DNA from: Nostoc mirabile CHAB5784
GTDB taxonomy: Bacteria > Cyanobacteriota > Cyanobacteriia > Cyanobacteriales > Nostocaceae
Assembly (NCBI RefSeq): GCF_020829645.1
Contig: NZ_JAIVFS010000018.1
Location: 1-64,000, forward strand
DNA: 64,000 nucleotides
Direction: 5' to 3'
The translations under genes were made by a program, and so were the position numbers. Within the stretch, counting starts at the first letter, position 1. Each line of letters begins with the position of its first letter. The notes under the pieces were generated by a model that searched no databases, was not told where the DNA came from, and saw only the letters and a program-made list of their open reading frames with translations. Positions 53,901 to 62,661 of the stretch are shown here, piece by piece.

Positions 53901-54260
53901 ATAGCCATCACTTCTTCTAACTCAGTAGAAATATACAAGATTGCGGCACCGCGATCGCGTTCTGCTAATAACCGAGAATGAACTGCACTTGTCGCCCCTA
54001 CATCTAATCCCCGCGTGGGTTGCATCGCTACAATTAAATCTGGTTCTCCCGCCAGTTCCCTCGCCAAAACTACCTTTTGTTGATTTCCCCCTGAGAGTTG
54101 GCTTACCTTGATATCTTCCCCAGTCGCCCGAATATCAAACTCTTGCATTGCAACTTGGGCATGATTTTTTATTGCTGGTGATTGTAATAAAAAATTGCGG
54201 CAGAATGGCAAGTTTTTAAAAGCATTCAAAATCAAGTTTTGGCCAATGCTAAATTGCAAC
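53786..54260 (-). pseudogene. C-terminal fragment of a two-domain ABC ATPase (YufO/NupO-like)
   Basis: Only the last third of the second nucleotide-binding domain is left: IGQNLILNAFKNLPF, signature VSQLSGGNQQKVVLARELAG, Walker B region DLIVAMQPTRGLDVGATSAV, and the end LLMAGGTRRG. About 350 residues, including both Walker A motifs, are missing. The 5' edge is fused at about 54258 to the truncated bmp gene. It cannot work as an ATPase. Confidence 0.88.
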
Positions 54261-54773
54261 CCCAGCAATATAAGCTAATTTATTAGATTTAGTAATCGCT
54301 GCGCCAATAATTCCACATAAATAACTACCTTGCAAGTGATCTAAACGCAAAGAGGCAATATTTTCTCCCTTGGAATTACCATTTACACCCACAAAAAATG
54401 TATTCTTAAATTGTGCAGCAACTTGTTCTATTGCTGCATCAAATTGTCCTCCGTGGGCGAATACAAGATTATAACCCTGGCGGGCAAAATCTGTTAATGC
54501 TTCCGTTTGATCTGCTTGGGCGACTTGTTCCAGATATGCAACTTCTGCACCCAGCTTTTGTTTAGCTAGGTTTATGCCTTCGTAACCAGACTGATTCCAA
54601 GCTTTATCAGTGATGACTCCAGGGAGTGCGATCGCTATTTTAAAACCTTCTCCACTACTACTAACTGTTGGTGTCGTGCTTTGATTACTACTGCAAGCTT
54701 TCAGCAATAGGCTAGTAGTAAAAGTAGCTGAACCATACAAAATAAATTTACGTCTATTAAAATTTAGGATCAT
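54258..54773 (-). pseudogene. BMP-family substrate-binding lipoprotein, C-terminus missing
   Basis: The first 172 or so residues are normal: lipoprotein signal ending LLLKACSS, then FKIAIALPGVITDKAWNQSG, YEGINLAKQKLG and DFARQGYNLVFAHGGQFDAA. The sequence ends at AYIAGV, where it joins the ABC ATPase fragment. About half of the protein (BMP proteins are about 340 residues) is lost. It was the first gene of the nucleoside-type transporter operon. Confidence 0.88.
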
Positions 54774-54812
54774 CTACTGCTTTTCGATATTTAGTCATTA
54801 TAGTTACTAAGT

Positions 54813-54992
54813 CAATACGGTTCGGTTAAGGTGCATAGTCCTTAAAGATCCCCCTTAGTCCCCCGATAAATTGGGGGAAATAGAGCCATTATTAGCCCCC
54901 TTTTTTAAGGGGAGCCAGCGCGGTCTTGGGGTCTCCCCAAGTGGAGCGACTGGCGTGGGTTGGGGGGATCAAGTCTTATCCAAACCTTATTG
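54813..54992. mobile_element. MITE-D copy with 10-bp target duplication
   Basis: The ends are CAATACGGTTCGGTTAAG and CTTATCCAAACCTTATTG. The flanks are GTTACTAAGT (54803-54812) and GTTCCTAAGT (54993-55002), 9 of 10 identical. The inside is G/C-rich hairpin sequence. Confidence 0.8.
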
Positions 54993-55040
54993 GTTCCTAA
55001 GTTTATCACTTAGTACTTCCAAATGAAAGACCATTATGAG

Positions 55041-55480
55041 CAGGGCTATTTCATTCTAAAAAGCCGCTTAGGTATGTCCAATCCAAAAGAACATAAACGT
55101 TGAGCTTGTGCCATGTTTTTAAAGATATTGTCCCGATATAAATTGAGTGAAAAATTGCTAGCAAGCACAAAAACTTGAGTCAGGGGAGTAGTGCGAATTC
55201 TCGATGCATCCTCACCTTGAGTCACATCCTGAACGTAGTAGACTTTATTTTCAACACCCCAGTATCCTCTGGTTCGTTCAGCTATTTCTTGAGCAGTTTC
55301 ACTTAAAGATGAAATCGCTGGCTGGGCTATAAAAATTGCTGCACGCTGTAGTAAAGACAAGCCAGACTGCCGACGATATAAACTAGCCAAGTTCCGAAAA
55401 AACCAATCGCCCTGCCCGGTGATGGGCCATAGGTCTGTATTAATCCCCAGGCATGGGCAACCCGAGCTAGTGTCAACCAA
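55041..55480 (-). pseudogene. ISAs1-family transposase remnant and terminal repeat
   Basis: The frame encodes the end of an ISAs1-type DDE transposase: ERTRGYWGVENKVYYVQDVT, then GEDASRIRTTPLTQVFVLAS and NLYRDNIFKNMAQAQRLCS. The N-terminal two thirds, with the first catalytic Asp residues, are missing. The 3' side ends in CAGGGCTATTTCATTCT, which is the terminal sequence of MITE-A. This links that family to ISAs1 transposition. Confidence 0.8.
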
Positions 55481-55605
55481 CTACAACTCTTCGGAATATG
55501 CTAACCTAGTATGGTTAACTAATCTCGCACATCTGAGAATTCGGGTGTTTCCAGTTGGAAATGCACTTGGATGGAGGTTTAACCCGAATCGGAGTTAGAA
55601 AATAT

Positions 55606-56400
55606 ATGCCAGTAGTTTCATTGGCTCAAATGATGGAGTCAGGGGTTCACTTTGGGCATCAGACCCGGCGTTGGAATCCAAAAATGTCTCCTTACATTTA
55701 TACTTCCCGCAATGGTGTGCATATTATCGACTTGGTGCAAACTGCCCAGTTGATGGATAATGCTTACAATTACATGCGATCGCACGCTGAACAAGGGAAG
55801 AAATTTCTTTTCGTCGGCACTAAGCGCCAAGCGGCTGGAATTATTGCCCAAGAAGCTAGCCGTTGTGGTTCCCACTACATTAACCAACGCTGGTTGGGTG
55901 GAATGTTGACCAACTGGGCAACCATCAAAACACGGGTAGACCGTCTCAAAGATTTAGAACGCCGTGAGGAAACTGGCGCACTAGATTTATTACCGAAAAA
56001 AGAAGCATCAATGCTACGTCGGGAAATGACGAAGCTTCAGAAATACTTGGGCGGCATTAAAACAATGCGGAAAGTACCCGATATCGTGGTGATTGTAGAC
56101 CAACGCCGGGAATATAACGCAGTTCAAGAATGCCAAAAGCTAAGTATTCCGATTGTGTCCATGCTGGATACAAACTGTGACCCAGATGTAGTAGATATCC
56201 CCATCCCAGCAAACGACGATGCTATCAGGTCAATTAAGCTGATAGTCGGAAAATTGGCAGATGCCATTTATGAAGGTCGTCACGGTCAGCTGGATGCTGA
56301 AGAGGATTACGAAGATTACGACGGTGGTGAGTATGACGAAGACTACGAAGAAACCGAATATACTGACGCCGTAATTCCCGACGAGGAAACAGAGGAATAA
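55606..56400 (+). CDS. rpsB: 30S ribosomal protein S2
   Basis: A 264-residue ribosomal protein. Family blocks are [57 protein letters not shown] and [20 protein letters not shown]. It has the acidic C-terminal tail common in cyanobacteria ([17 protein letters not shown]). The open frame extends to 55555, but the ATG at 55606 ([19 protein letters not shown]) is the family start. The leader 55490-55605 contains a CTAACCTAGTATGGTTA hairpin. It is followed by tsf. Confidence 0.96.
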   Translation: MPVVSLAQMMESGVHFGHQTRRWNPKMSPYIYTSRNGVHIIDLVQTAQLMDNAYNYMRSHAEQGKKFLFVGTKRQAAGIIAQEASRCGSHYINQRWLGGMLTNWATIKTRVDRLKDLERREETGALDLLPKKEASMLRREMTKLQKYLGGIKTMRKVPDIVVIVDQRREYNAVQECQKLSIPIVSMLDTNCDPDVVDIPIPANDDAIRSIKLIVGKLADAIYEGRHGQLDAEEDYEDYDGGEYDEDYEETEYTDAVIPDEETEE

Positions 56401-56620
56401 GTAAAGCAGGGGTGAAGTAAGTAGTGTCCGAAGGAGGGCGGTGGCTGGCAGAGTAGCAGCAAGCCGCCCTTGCCTGCGGCAAATCGTAGGCTAAGGTAGA
56501 GGCGAAAAAACTCATACCTCATAACTTCATTATTTTTTCTACCCCAGCCCTGAGTAAGATATAAATACTCAACACCCGTGAGCGATTACAACTCGAGGTC
56601 AAGTTAGGAATTGAGGCAAC

Positions 56621-57565
56621 ATGGCGGAAATATCTGCAAAACTCGTCCAAGAGCTACGCCAAAAAACTGGTGCCGGCATGATGGACTGCAAAAAGGCGCT
56701 GATAGAGACTGATGGCAACATAGAAGAAGCCGTAGACTGGCTACGGAAAAAGGGCATCTCTAAGGCGGGCGCAAAAAGCGATCGCGTTGCGGCAGAAGGT
56801 CTAGTGGACACTTACATTCAGCCCGGTGGTCGGGTGGGTGTACTCATAGAAGTCAACTGCCAAACCGATTTTGTTGCTCGTAACGAGGCTTTTAAAGCTT
56901 TAGTTAAGAACCTAGCAAAGCAAGCAGCGACTGCTGATAGTGTTGAGTCTTTGTTGGCTCAACACTATATTGAACATGAAACTGCAACTGTAGAAGAATT
57001 CATCAAGCAAACTATTGCAACGCTCGGTGAAAACATCCAAGTGCGTCGCTTTATCAATTTTGCACTAGCAGAAGGCACCCAAGGTGTAGTAGACAGTTAC
57101 ATTCATACTGGCGGTCGAGTTGGTGTATTGGTAGAACTGGGTTCTCAAACTGAGTCAGTGGCTTCTAATCAAGAGTTCCAAAGCTTGGCACGGAACACTG
57201 CAATGCAAGTTGCGGCTTGTCCGAATGTCGAGTATGTGAGCGTAGACCAAATCCCCGCCGAAATTGCCCAAAAAGAAAAAGACATTGAAATGGGCAAGGA
57301 TGATTTGGCGAACAAGCCAGATAACATCAAAGAAAAAATTGTTCAGGGACGAATTGAAAAACGCCTGAAAGAATTGACTTTGCTCGATCAGCCTTACATT
57401 CGCGATCAGAGTATTTCCGTGGAAGACTTGGTCAAGCAAGTGAAGGGGCAATTAGGCGAAGAGATTCAAGTGACCCGCTTTGTCCGCTATATACTGGGCG
57501 AAGGCATTGAAAAGCAAGAAATTAGCTTTGCTGATGAAGTCGCTGCACAAATGGGTACTAAGTAA
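56621..57565 (+). CDS. tsf: Elongation factor Ts
   Basis: A 314-residue nucleotide exchange factor for EF-Tu. The N-terminal UBA-like domain holds [20 protein letters not shown], followed by [18 protein letters not shown] and the core [10 protein letters not shown]. The length suits the cyanobacterial/plastid form. It ends with a hairpin terminator at 57686. The 220 bp between rpsB and tsf contain only weak repeat text. Confidence 0.97.
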   Translation: MAEISAKLVQELRQKTGAGMMDCKKALIETDGNIEEAVDWLRKKGISKAGAKSDRVAAEGLVDTYIQPGGRVGVLIEVNCQTDFVARNEAFKALVKNLAKQAATADSVESLLAQHYIEHETATVEEFIKQTIATLGENIQVRRFINFALAEGTQGVVDSYIHTGGRVGVLVELGSQTESVASNQEFQSLARNTAMQVAACPNVEYVSVDQIPAEIAQKEKDIEMGKDDLANKPDNIKEKIVQGRIEKRLKELTLLDQPYIRDQSISVEDLVKQVKGQLGEEIQVTRFVRYILGEGIEKQEISFADEVAAQMGTK

Positions 57566-57685
57566 TATTAGTTAGGAGTTAAGAGTAGAGACGCGATTAA
57601 TCGCGTCTGTACAGGAGTTAGGAGTTAATAGGAAGTTGCTTCATAATTTATAACTCATAATTCTTAACTCCTAACTGCTTAAAGG

Positions 57686-57720
57686 ACAGGTCAAGCAAAT
57701 AGCCTGACCTGTATTTTCTT
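57686..57720 (+). terminator. Intrinsic terminator after rpsB-tsf
   Basis: ACAGGTCA pairs with TGACCTGT, followed by ATTTTCTT. Between it and tsf lie a GAGACGCGATTAATCGCGTC hairpin repeat and AGGAGTTA heptamers. Confidence 0.75.
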
Positions 57721-57838
57721 AGTAGAGACGCGAAATATCGCATTTAATTTAAAATCTAAAATCCTCTGGAAAGTTATCCTAAAATAAATTCGTACATTTG
57801 TACTATGTAATAGTTCACATGGGCAAGAACGAAAAGAT

Positions 57839-58666
57839 ATGGCAAGAGCAATCGAGCGAATTGAACGAGATATTGCAGCAATAAAAGAAGCGATTCAGGC
57901 GATCGCAGTAGAACTACAAAGCGCTTATGCTAGTTATCTAAACACCTTGGGGCTAGCTGTACGAAAACAGTTGATTCTGGCGAGTTACCACCTTTGTACT
58001 CAGGGGTATCCTGAAAACTTTCTGAATTTGTCATTGAATCAGCGTCAGCAATTGCAACAAGCCATCCGCAAGTTGGGTCAAGTGGCAGGGGAGAAATTGC
58101 TTGCTTGTATTCAAAGTGAGGAAGTTGGGGTAGATGAGGGGGATGAGGGAGTAACATCCTCTTCATCTTCTGGACTTCTAGACACCTCTAATTCTCAGTC
58201 TTTCACCGCCGACACCTCTAATCCTATAGAACTAGTAAAATGGCAACAGAACTTAGAAGAGGTTACGCAAGAGATACTGAAAAAACTTTCGCATGATGCT
58301 AATCTTTTAATACAAAAATCTGGGGTATTACCTAAAAAATTACCAGAACCGATTTTAGCAGCAGCAGCTGCGGCTGCATCAGAAGCGTCTGCTGAGGTAA
58401 TGCCAGGGCCACCCAACTTATTAAACTTAGTAATTGAAATTGAAAATGAGCAGCAGTCAGAAGATTCTGGACTGACGCAAATTATGGCTATTAACCTGCG
58501 GCTAGGAGAAATTGAATTTGCTGATGTGACACTCTCATCTGAGCGCAGGCAAATCCGCAGTATTTTAGTTCAGCTAAACAAGCTAGGACGAGAGTATCAA
58601 AAGAAACATCGGGAAAAGGCGATCGCTGAAGCTGAAGCTGCATGGCGTGCTAGTTGGTTTGAATAA
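57839..58666 (+). CDS. Conserved cyanobacterial hypothetical protein upstream of recG
   Basis: A 275-residue soluble protein. It is helical at the start (RDIAAIKEAIQAIAVELQSA) with AVRKQLILASYHLCTQGYPE. A low-complexity Ser/Asp/Glu insert spans about 99-130, and a second helical part ends with LSSERRQIRSILVQLNKLGR. No known domain is recognised. It lies between tsf and recG on the same strand, a conserved order in Nostoc-type genomes as far as I recall. Confidence 0.7.
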   Translation: MARAIERIERDIAAIKEAIQAIAVELQSAYASYLNTLGLAVRKQLILASYHLCTQGYPENFLNLSLNQRQQLQQAIRKLGQVAGEKLLACIQSEEVGVDEGDEGVTSSSSSGLLDTSNSQSFTADTSNPIELVKWQQNLEEVTQEILKKLSHDANLLIQKSGVLPKKLPEPILAAAAAAASEASAEVMPGPPNLLNLVIEIENEQQSEDSGLTQIMAINLRLGEIEFADVTLSSERRQIRSILVQLNKLGREYQKKHREKAIAEAEAAWRASWFE

Positions 58667-58804
58667 AGTTATGAGTTATGAATTATGAGTTATGAGTTAT
58701 TTATTCCTAACTCTTAACTTCTGTACAGACGCGATTAATCACGTCTCTTCTGTACAGACGCGATTAATCGTGTCTCTATTCCTCACTCCCATGTCTATTG
58801 ACCA

Positions 58805-61282
58805 ATGACTAATGAAAAACCAGATTGGATACGATTGCACAAAGCCTTGGCAATAGAAGCCGAACGCGGCTTTACAGACTTGGTGGGCAGACAATACCGC
58901 TTCAGTGAATTTCTAAGCCTAACTTTGGGCAAATTCCCAACAGGCTTACCCCAAACTGAACGCCGCCGTTGGCAAGGACTAGCGGTGCAATTTGCTAGTT
59001 ATCCACATCTAGCACTGGAAGAAAGACAACATTTAGTAGCAGAGACTCGTAGATATCTCTCTCAACTACAGCAGGGGGAGCAGGGGAGCAGGGGAGCAGA
59101 GGAGCAGGGGAAAATCTATCAATCCAAAATTCAAAATCTAAAATCACCAATTGTTGCTGAGGTGAGTCGGAGGCTTGCACCGAATATTGAGCAAAAACTC
59201 AGCGATTTACCAGAAATAGGCTTCAAAAAAGCTGATAATTTGGCACGGCTTGGTTTACACACCGTCCGCGACTTGCTTTTCTACTATCCGCGTGACCACA
59301 TTGATTATGCGCGTCAGGTGAATATCCGCGAGTTACAGGCGGGTGAGACGGTGACAATAGTAGCTACAGTGAAGCGTTGCAACTGCTTTACTAGCCCTAA
59401 AAATCAGAAATTATCAATTTTAGAACTGGTAGTCAAAGATAACAGTGGTCAAATCAAAATTGGTCGTTTTTACGCAGGTAAGCGCTTTAGCAGTCGCGCT
59501 TGGCAAGAAAGTTTAAAACGCCGTTATCCAGTAGGTAGTATTTTGGCGGCGTGTGGGTTGGTAAAAGAAAGTAAATACGGCTTGACACTGGATAATCCAG
59601 AACTAGAGGTTTTGGCAAATCCAGGAGATTCGATTGAGTCGCTGAATATTGGGCGGGTAGTGCCAATTTATGGATTGACAGAAGGGGTGGTGGCGAATAC
59701 AGTACGACAGGCGGTAATTGCTGCTTTACCTGCTGCTGCTCACCTGAAAGACCCTTTGCCAAGTGGTTTGCGACAGAAGTATGGTTTGATGGAATTGAAA
59801 GATGCGATCGCTAACATTCATTTTCCCAGTGATAGCGCCGCTCTGCAAGTTGCCCGTCGCCGCCTAGTATTTGATGAATTTTTCTACCTGCAACTTGGGT
59901 TACTGCAACGTCAGCAGCAAGCAAGGGCGATTCAAACCAGTGCCATCCTTGTCCCAAGAGGTCAACTTGTAGAGAAATTCCACGAAATACTACCTTTTCA
60001 ACTCACTGGCGCACAGCAACGAGTCCTCAACGACATCCTCAACGATTTACAGAAACCCGTACCAATGAATCGTTTGGTGCAAGGCGATGTCGGTTCCGGT
60101 AAAACAGTCGTCGCCGTGCTAGCTATCCTTGCAGCAATTCAATCTGGCTATCAAGCGGCGCTGATGGCTCCCACAGAAGTTTTGGCAGAACAACATTATC
60201 GCAAGTTAGTTAGTTGGTTTAATCTCTTGCATTTACCAGTGGAATTACTGACAGGTTCTACCAAAGCGGCTAAACGAAGACAAATACATTCTCAGTTAGG
60301 AACTGGTGAATTACCTTTATTAGTAGGAACTCATGCATTGATTCAAGACCCCGTAAACTTCCATCAACTGGGGTTAGTGGTGATTGATGAACAGCACCGC
60401 TTTGGGGTAGAACAACGGGCGCGTTTGCAGCAAAAAGGTGAGCAACCCCATGTGTTAACTATGACAGCTACTCCGATTCCCAGAACCTTAGCACTGACGA
60501 TACACGGTGATTTGGATGTGAGCCAGATTGATGAGTTACCACCAGGGCGACAAAAGATTCAGACAACAGTGCTATCGGGTCAGCAACGCAACCATGCTTA
60601 CGACCTCATCCGCCGAGAAATTGCTCAAGGTAGACAAGTTTACGTGGTTTTGCCCTTGGTAGAAGAATCAGAAAAACTGGATCTGCGATCGGCTGTAGAG
60701 GAGCATCAAAAGCTACAAGAAAGCGTTTTTCCCGATTTTCAAGTGGGGCTACTACACGGTCGCATGAGTTCAGCCGAGAAGGATGAAGCGATTACCAAAT
60801 TTCGTGATAACCAAACACAAATTTTGGTTTCTACTACTGTTGTTGAGGTTGGTGTAGACGTACCTAACGCTACAGTCATGCTCATTGAAAATGCGGAGCG
60901 ATTTGGTTTATCGCAACTCCACCAACTGCGGGGGCGTGTCGGTCGTGGTGCGGCTCAGTCTTATTGTCTGTTGATGAGCAGTTCCAGAAATCCTGATGCT
61001 CAACAACGGTTGAAGGTGTTGGAACAATCTCAGGATGGTTTTTTCATCTCAGAGATGGATATGCGTTTTCGTGGCCCAGGGCAAGTACTGGGAACTCGTC
61101 AATCTGGAGTGCCAGATTTTACATTAGCAAGTTTGGTTGAGGATGAGGAAGTTTTACTTTTAGCGCGGCAAGCAGCAGAGAAAATTATAGAGATGGATGC
61201 AACCTTAGAGCGTTGGTATTTGATGAAAGAAGAGTTGAAGTATCGGTATGAGCGGTTAATGGGTGGGGCGATTTTGACATAG
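58805..61282 (+). CDS. recG: ATP-dependent DNA helicase RecG
   Basis: An 825-residue superfamily 2 helicase that remodels stalled forks and Holliday junctions. The wedge/OB domain lies at about 150-340. Helicase motifs are I (VQGDVGSGKTVVAVLAIL), Ia (MAPTEVLAEQHY), II (VVIDEQHRFGVEQRARL), III (MTATPIPRTLAL), V (LVSTTVVEVGVDVPNATVM) and VI (QLHQLRGRVGRGAAQSYCLL). A cyanobacterial N-terminal extension of about 120 residues is present and contains a low-complexity insert (QQGEQGSRGAEEQG) from a heptamer-like repeat. Confidence 0.96.
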   Translation: MTNEKPDWIRLHKALAIEAERGFTDLVGRQYRFSEFLSLTLGKFPTGLPQTERRRWQGLAVQFASYPHLALEERQHLVAETRRYLSQLQQGEQGSRGAEEQGKIYQSKIQNLKSPIVAEVSRRLAPNIEQKLSDLPEIGFKKADNLARLGLHTVRDLLFYYPRDHIDYARQVNIRELQAGETVTIVATVKRCNCFTSPKNQKLSILELVVKDNSGQIKIGRFYAGKRFSSRAWQESLKRRYPVGSILAACGLVKESKYGLTLDNPELEVLANPGDSIESLNIGRVVPIYGLTEGVVANTVRQAVIAALPAAAHLKDPLPSGLRQKYGLMELKDAIANIHFPSDSAALQVARRRLVFDEFFYLQLGLLQRQQQARAIQTSAILVPRGQLVEKFHEILPFQLTGAQQRVLNDILNDLQKPVPMNRLVQGDVGSGKTVVAVLAILAAIQSGYQAALMAPTEVLAEQHYRKLVSWFNLLHLPVELLTGSTKAAKRRQIHSQLGTGELPLLVGTHALIQDPVNFHQLGLVVIDEQHRFGVEQRARLQQKGEQPHVLTMTATPIPRTLALTIHGDLDVSQIDELPPGRQKIQTTVLSGQQRNHAYDLIRREIAQGRQVYVVLPLVEESEKLDLRSAVEEHQKLQESVFPDFQVGLLHGRMSSAEKDEAITKFRDNQTQILVSTTVVEVGVDVPNATVMLIENAERFGLSQLHQLRGRVGRGAAQSYCLLMSSSRNPDAQQRLKVLEQSQDGFFISEMDMRFRGPGQVLGTRQSGVPDFTLASLVEDEEVLLLARQAAEKIIEMDATLERWYLMKEELKYRYERLMGGAILT

Positions 61283-61328
61283 TATACTAAATTCCGCTAA
61301 AGCTCTCATCTAGAACTAGAACTTGTTA

Positions 61329-62594
61329 TTACTCATTAGCGCTAGGTGTAGTTTGTCTACCTCCACCTCCACCTCCACCTCCAGGACTAATTATAATAAC
61401 AGGACCAGTACGTGTAGGTCGTGTAGGTCGGTCAGGAGACTTACAGAAACCCGAACGGTAACCTTGCAGTTGCTCTGCGGCCTCTTGGGGCCAGTTAGCA
61501 GTGTTTAAGAACTCCTGAACAGGCTGTGATTGGAGTATATTATCGCAGTCTATCCTAGTAAGATTACCCTCGCTTAAGCGATAACTGAACCCTTTTGGTA
61601 CCTTGAATCCAGTGGGTCTTTTAACCGATACGATATTAACAGTTCCAACCAAAACATTAATTTCTAAATTGCCATTAACATTATTGGTTTGGATTAAAGT
61701 AAGTTCATCCTTCATTGGTGAAACAATCAGCTCGTTAGGGTGGTAAATACTAGGTACGCAGTTAATCGCGTTAACAAATAGAGACATCTGCTCTATTTCT
61801 GACAGCAATTTGTCTATCACCGAGCCATTGCCTTTGCGAGTAAGTGCCGAAATTTCAGTAGTTTTATTACTAGCACACTGCATCGATACCACTAAATCGG
61901 GATCGTTGACATTCCACTCACCCAAGCTTGCCACTAAACATTTGCCGCCTGTACTTGCTTCACATTTTTGGGTTGCTTCCTGGCAAGCAGCTTCCGGTGA
62001 AAGTGAACCTGTTGAGGTCATCCACTGACCCATTTTTGGGTTGGCTACTGTACTACAGTAATATCTAACTAGATCGGTAGAAGCTTGAGCTTGCAGGAGA
62101 TTTTTAGAGGCTGTCGTACTGTAAGTATTTTTAGAGCCTGAAGGTGGAACTTTGGAGCTATGCAACTGAGATCCTACTGGTACTACCCATAATCTATCAC
62201 TACATGAACTGCTACGTTGCCGCCACCCGTATAAAACAGAACCACTTACCTTACAAGGAAATGTGTAAGCAGAAGTGACAGAAGCAGGCCCAGCTTGTAC
62301 TAATCCTCCAATTTGACTATCTATTTGGTTTCGTAGACTAAGCCGTGACAGGGATTTCTTAGAAGCAGGAATTCCTATAGCATCTTTATACTTTTGCATT
62401 CGCTGTCCTGCCAGAGCCTTGCCAGAGTCTGTAGCACCTAGAAGCAGTCTCACTCCAGGATCGGATGCGTAATTAATCACCGCAGTTTCAGGGATTTCAG
62501 CATAGCTTGTGATACAAGTTGTCAAAATGTACAAAGGAATCAGTAACGCTGCTGTAGCAGGCTTTAGCAGATTTAAATGATTTGTATTGCTCAT
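61329..62594 (-). CDS. Secreted protein of unknown function with FecR-like segment
   Basis: A 421-residue protein with an N-terminal signal peptide (LLIPLYILTTCITSYAEIPE). Twelve or so Cys residues in the mature part suggest disulfides. A segment NVNGNLEINVLVGTVNIVSV, followed by PTGFKVPKGFSYRLSEG, resembles the FecR-type beta fold. The C-terminus is Pro/Thr and then Gly-rich (ISPGGGGGGGGRQTT). It lies 67 bp downstream of a STAND NTPase gene on the same strand, so the two are probably co-transcribed. Function is unknown. Confidence 0.7.
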   Translation of the reverse strand: MSNTNHLNLLKPATAALLIPLYILTTCITSYAEIPETAVINYASDPGVRLLLGATDSGKALAGQRMQKYKDAIGIPASKKSLSRLSLRNQIDSQIGGLVQAGPASVTSAYTFPCKVSGSVLYGWRQRSSSCSDRLWVVPVGSQLHSSKVPPSGSKNTYSTTASKNLLQAQASTDLVRYYCSTVANPKMGQWMTSTGSLSPEAACQEATQKCEASTGGKCLVASLGEWNVNDPDLVVSMQCASNKTTEISALTRKGNGSVIDKLLSEIEQMSLFVNAINCVPSIYHPNELIVSPMKDELTLIQTNNVNGNLEINVLVGTVNIVSVKRPTGFKVPKGFSYRLSEGNLTRIDCDNILQSQPVQEFLNTANWPQEAAEQLQGYRSGFCKSPDRPTRPTRTGPVIIISPGGGGGGGGRQTTPSANE

Positions 62595-62661
62595 ACTGGT
62601 TTAAGGTGTACAAATAATGAAAAATAGTGGTGATTTTATTAGTACAATCAACTAGATTTAG

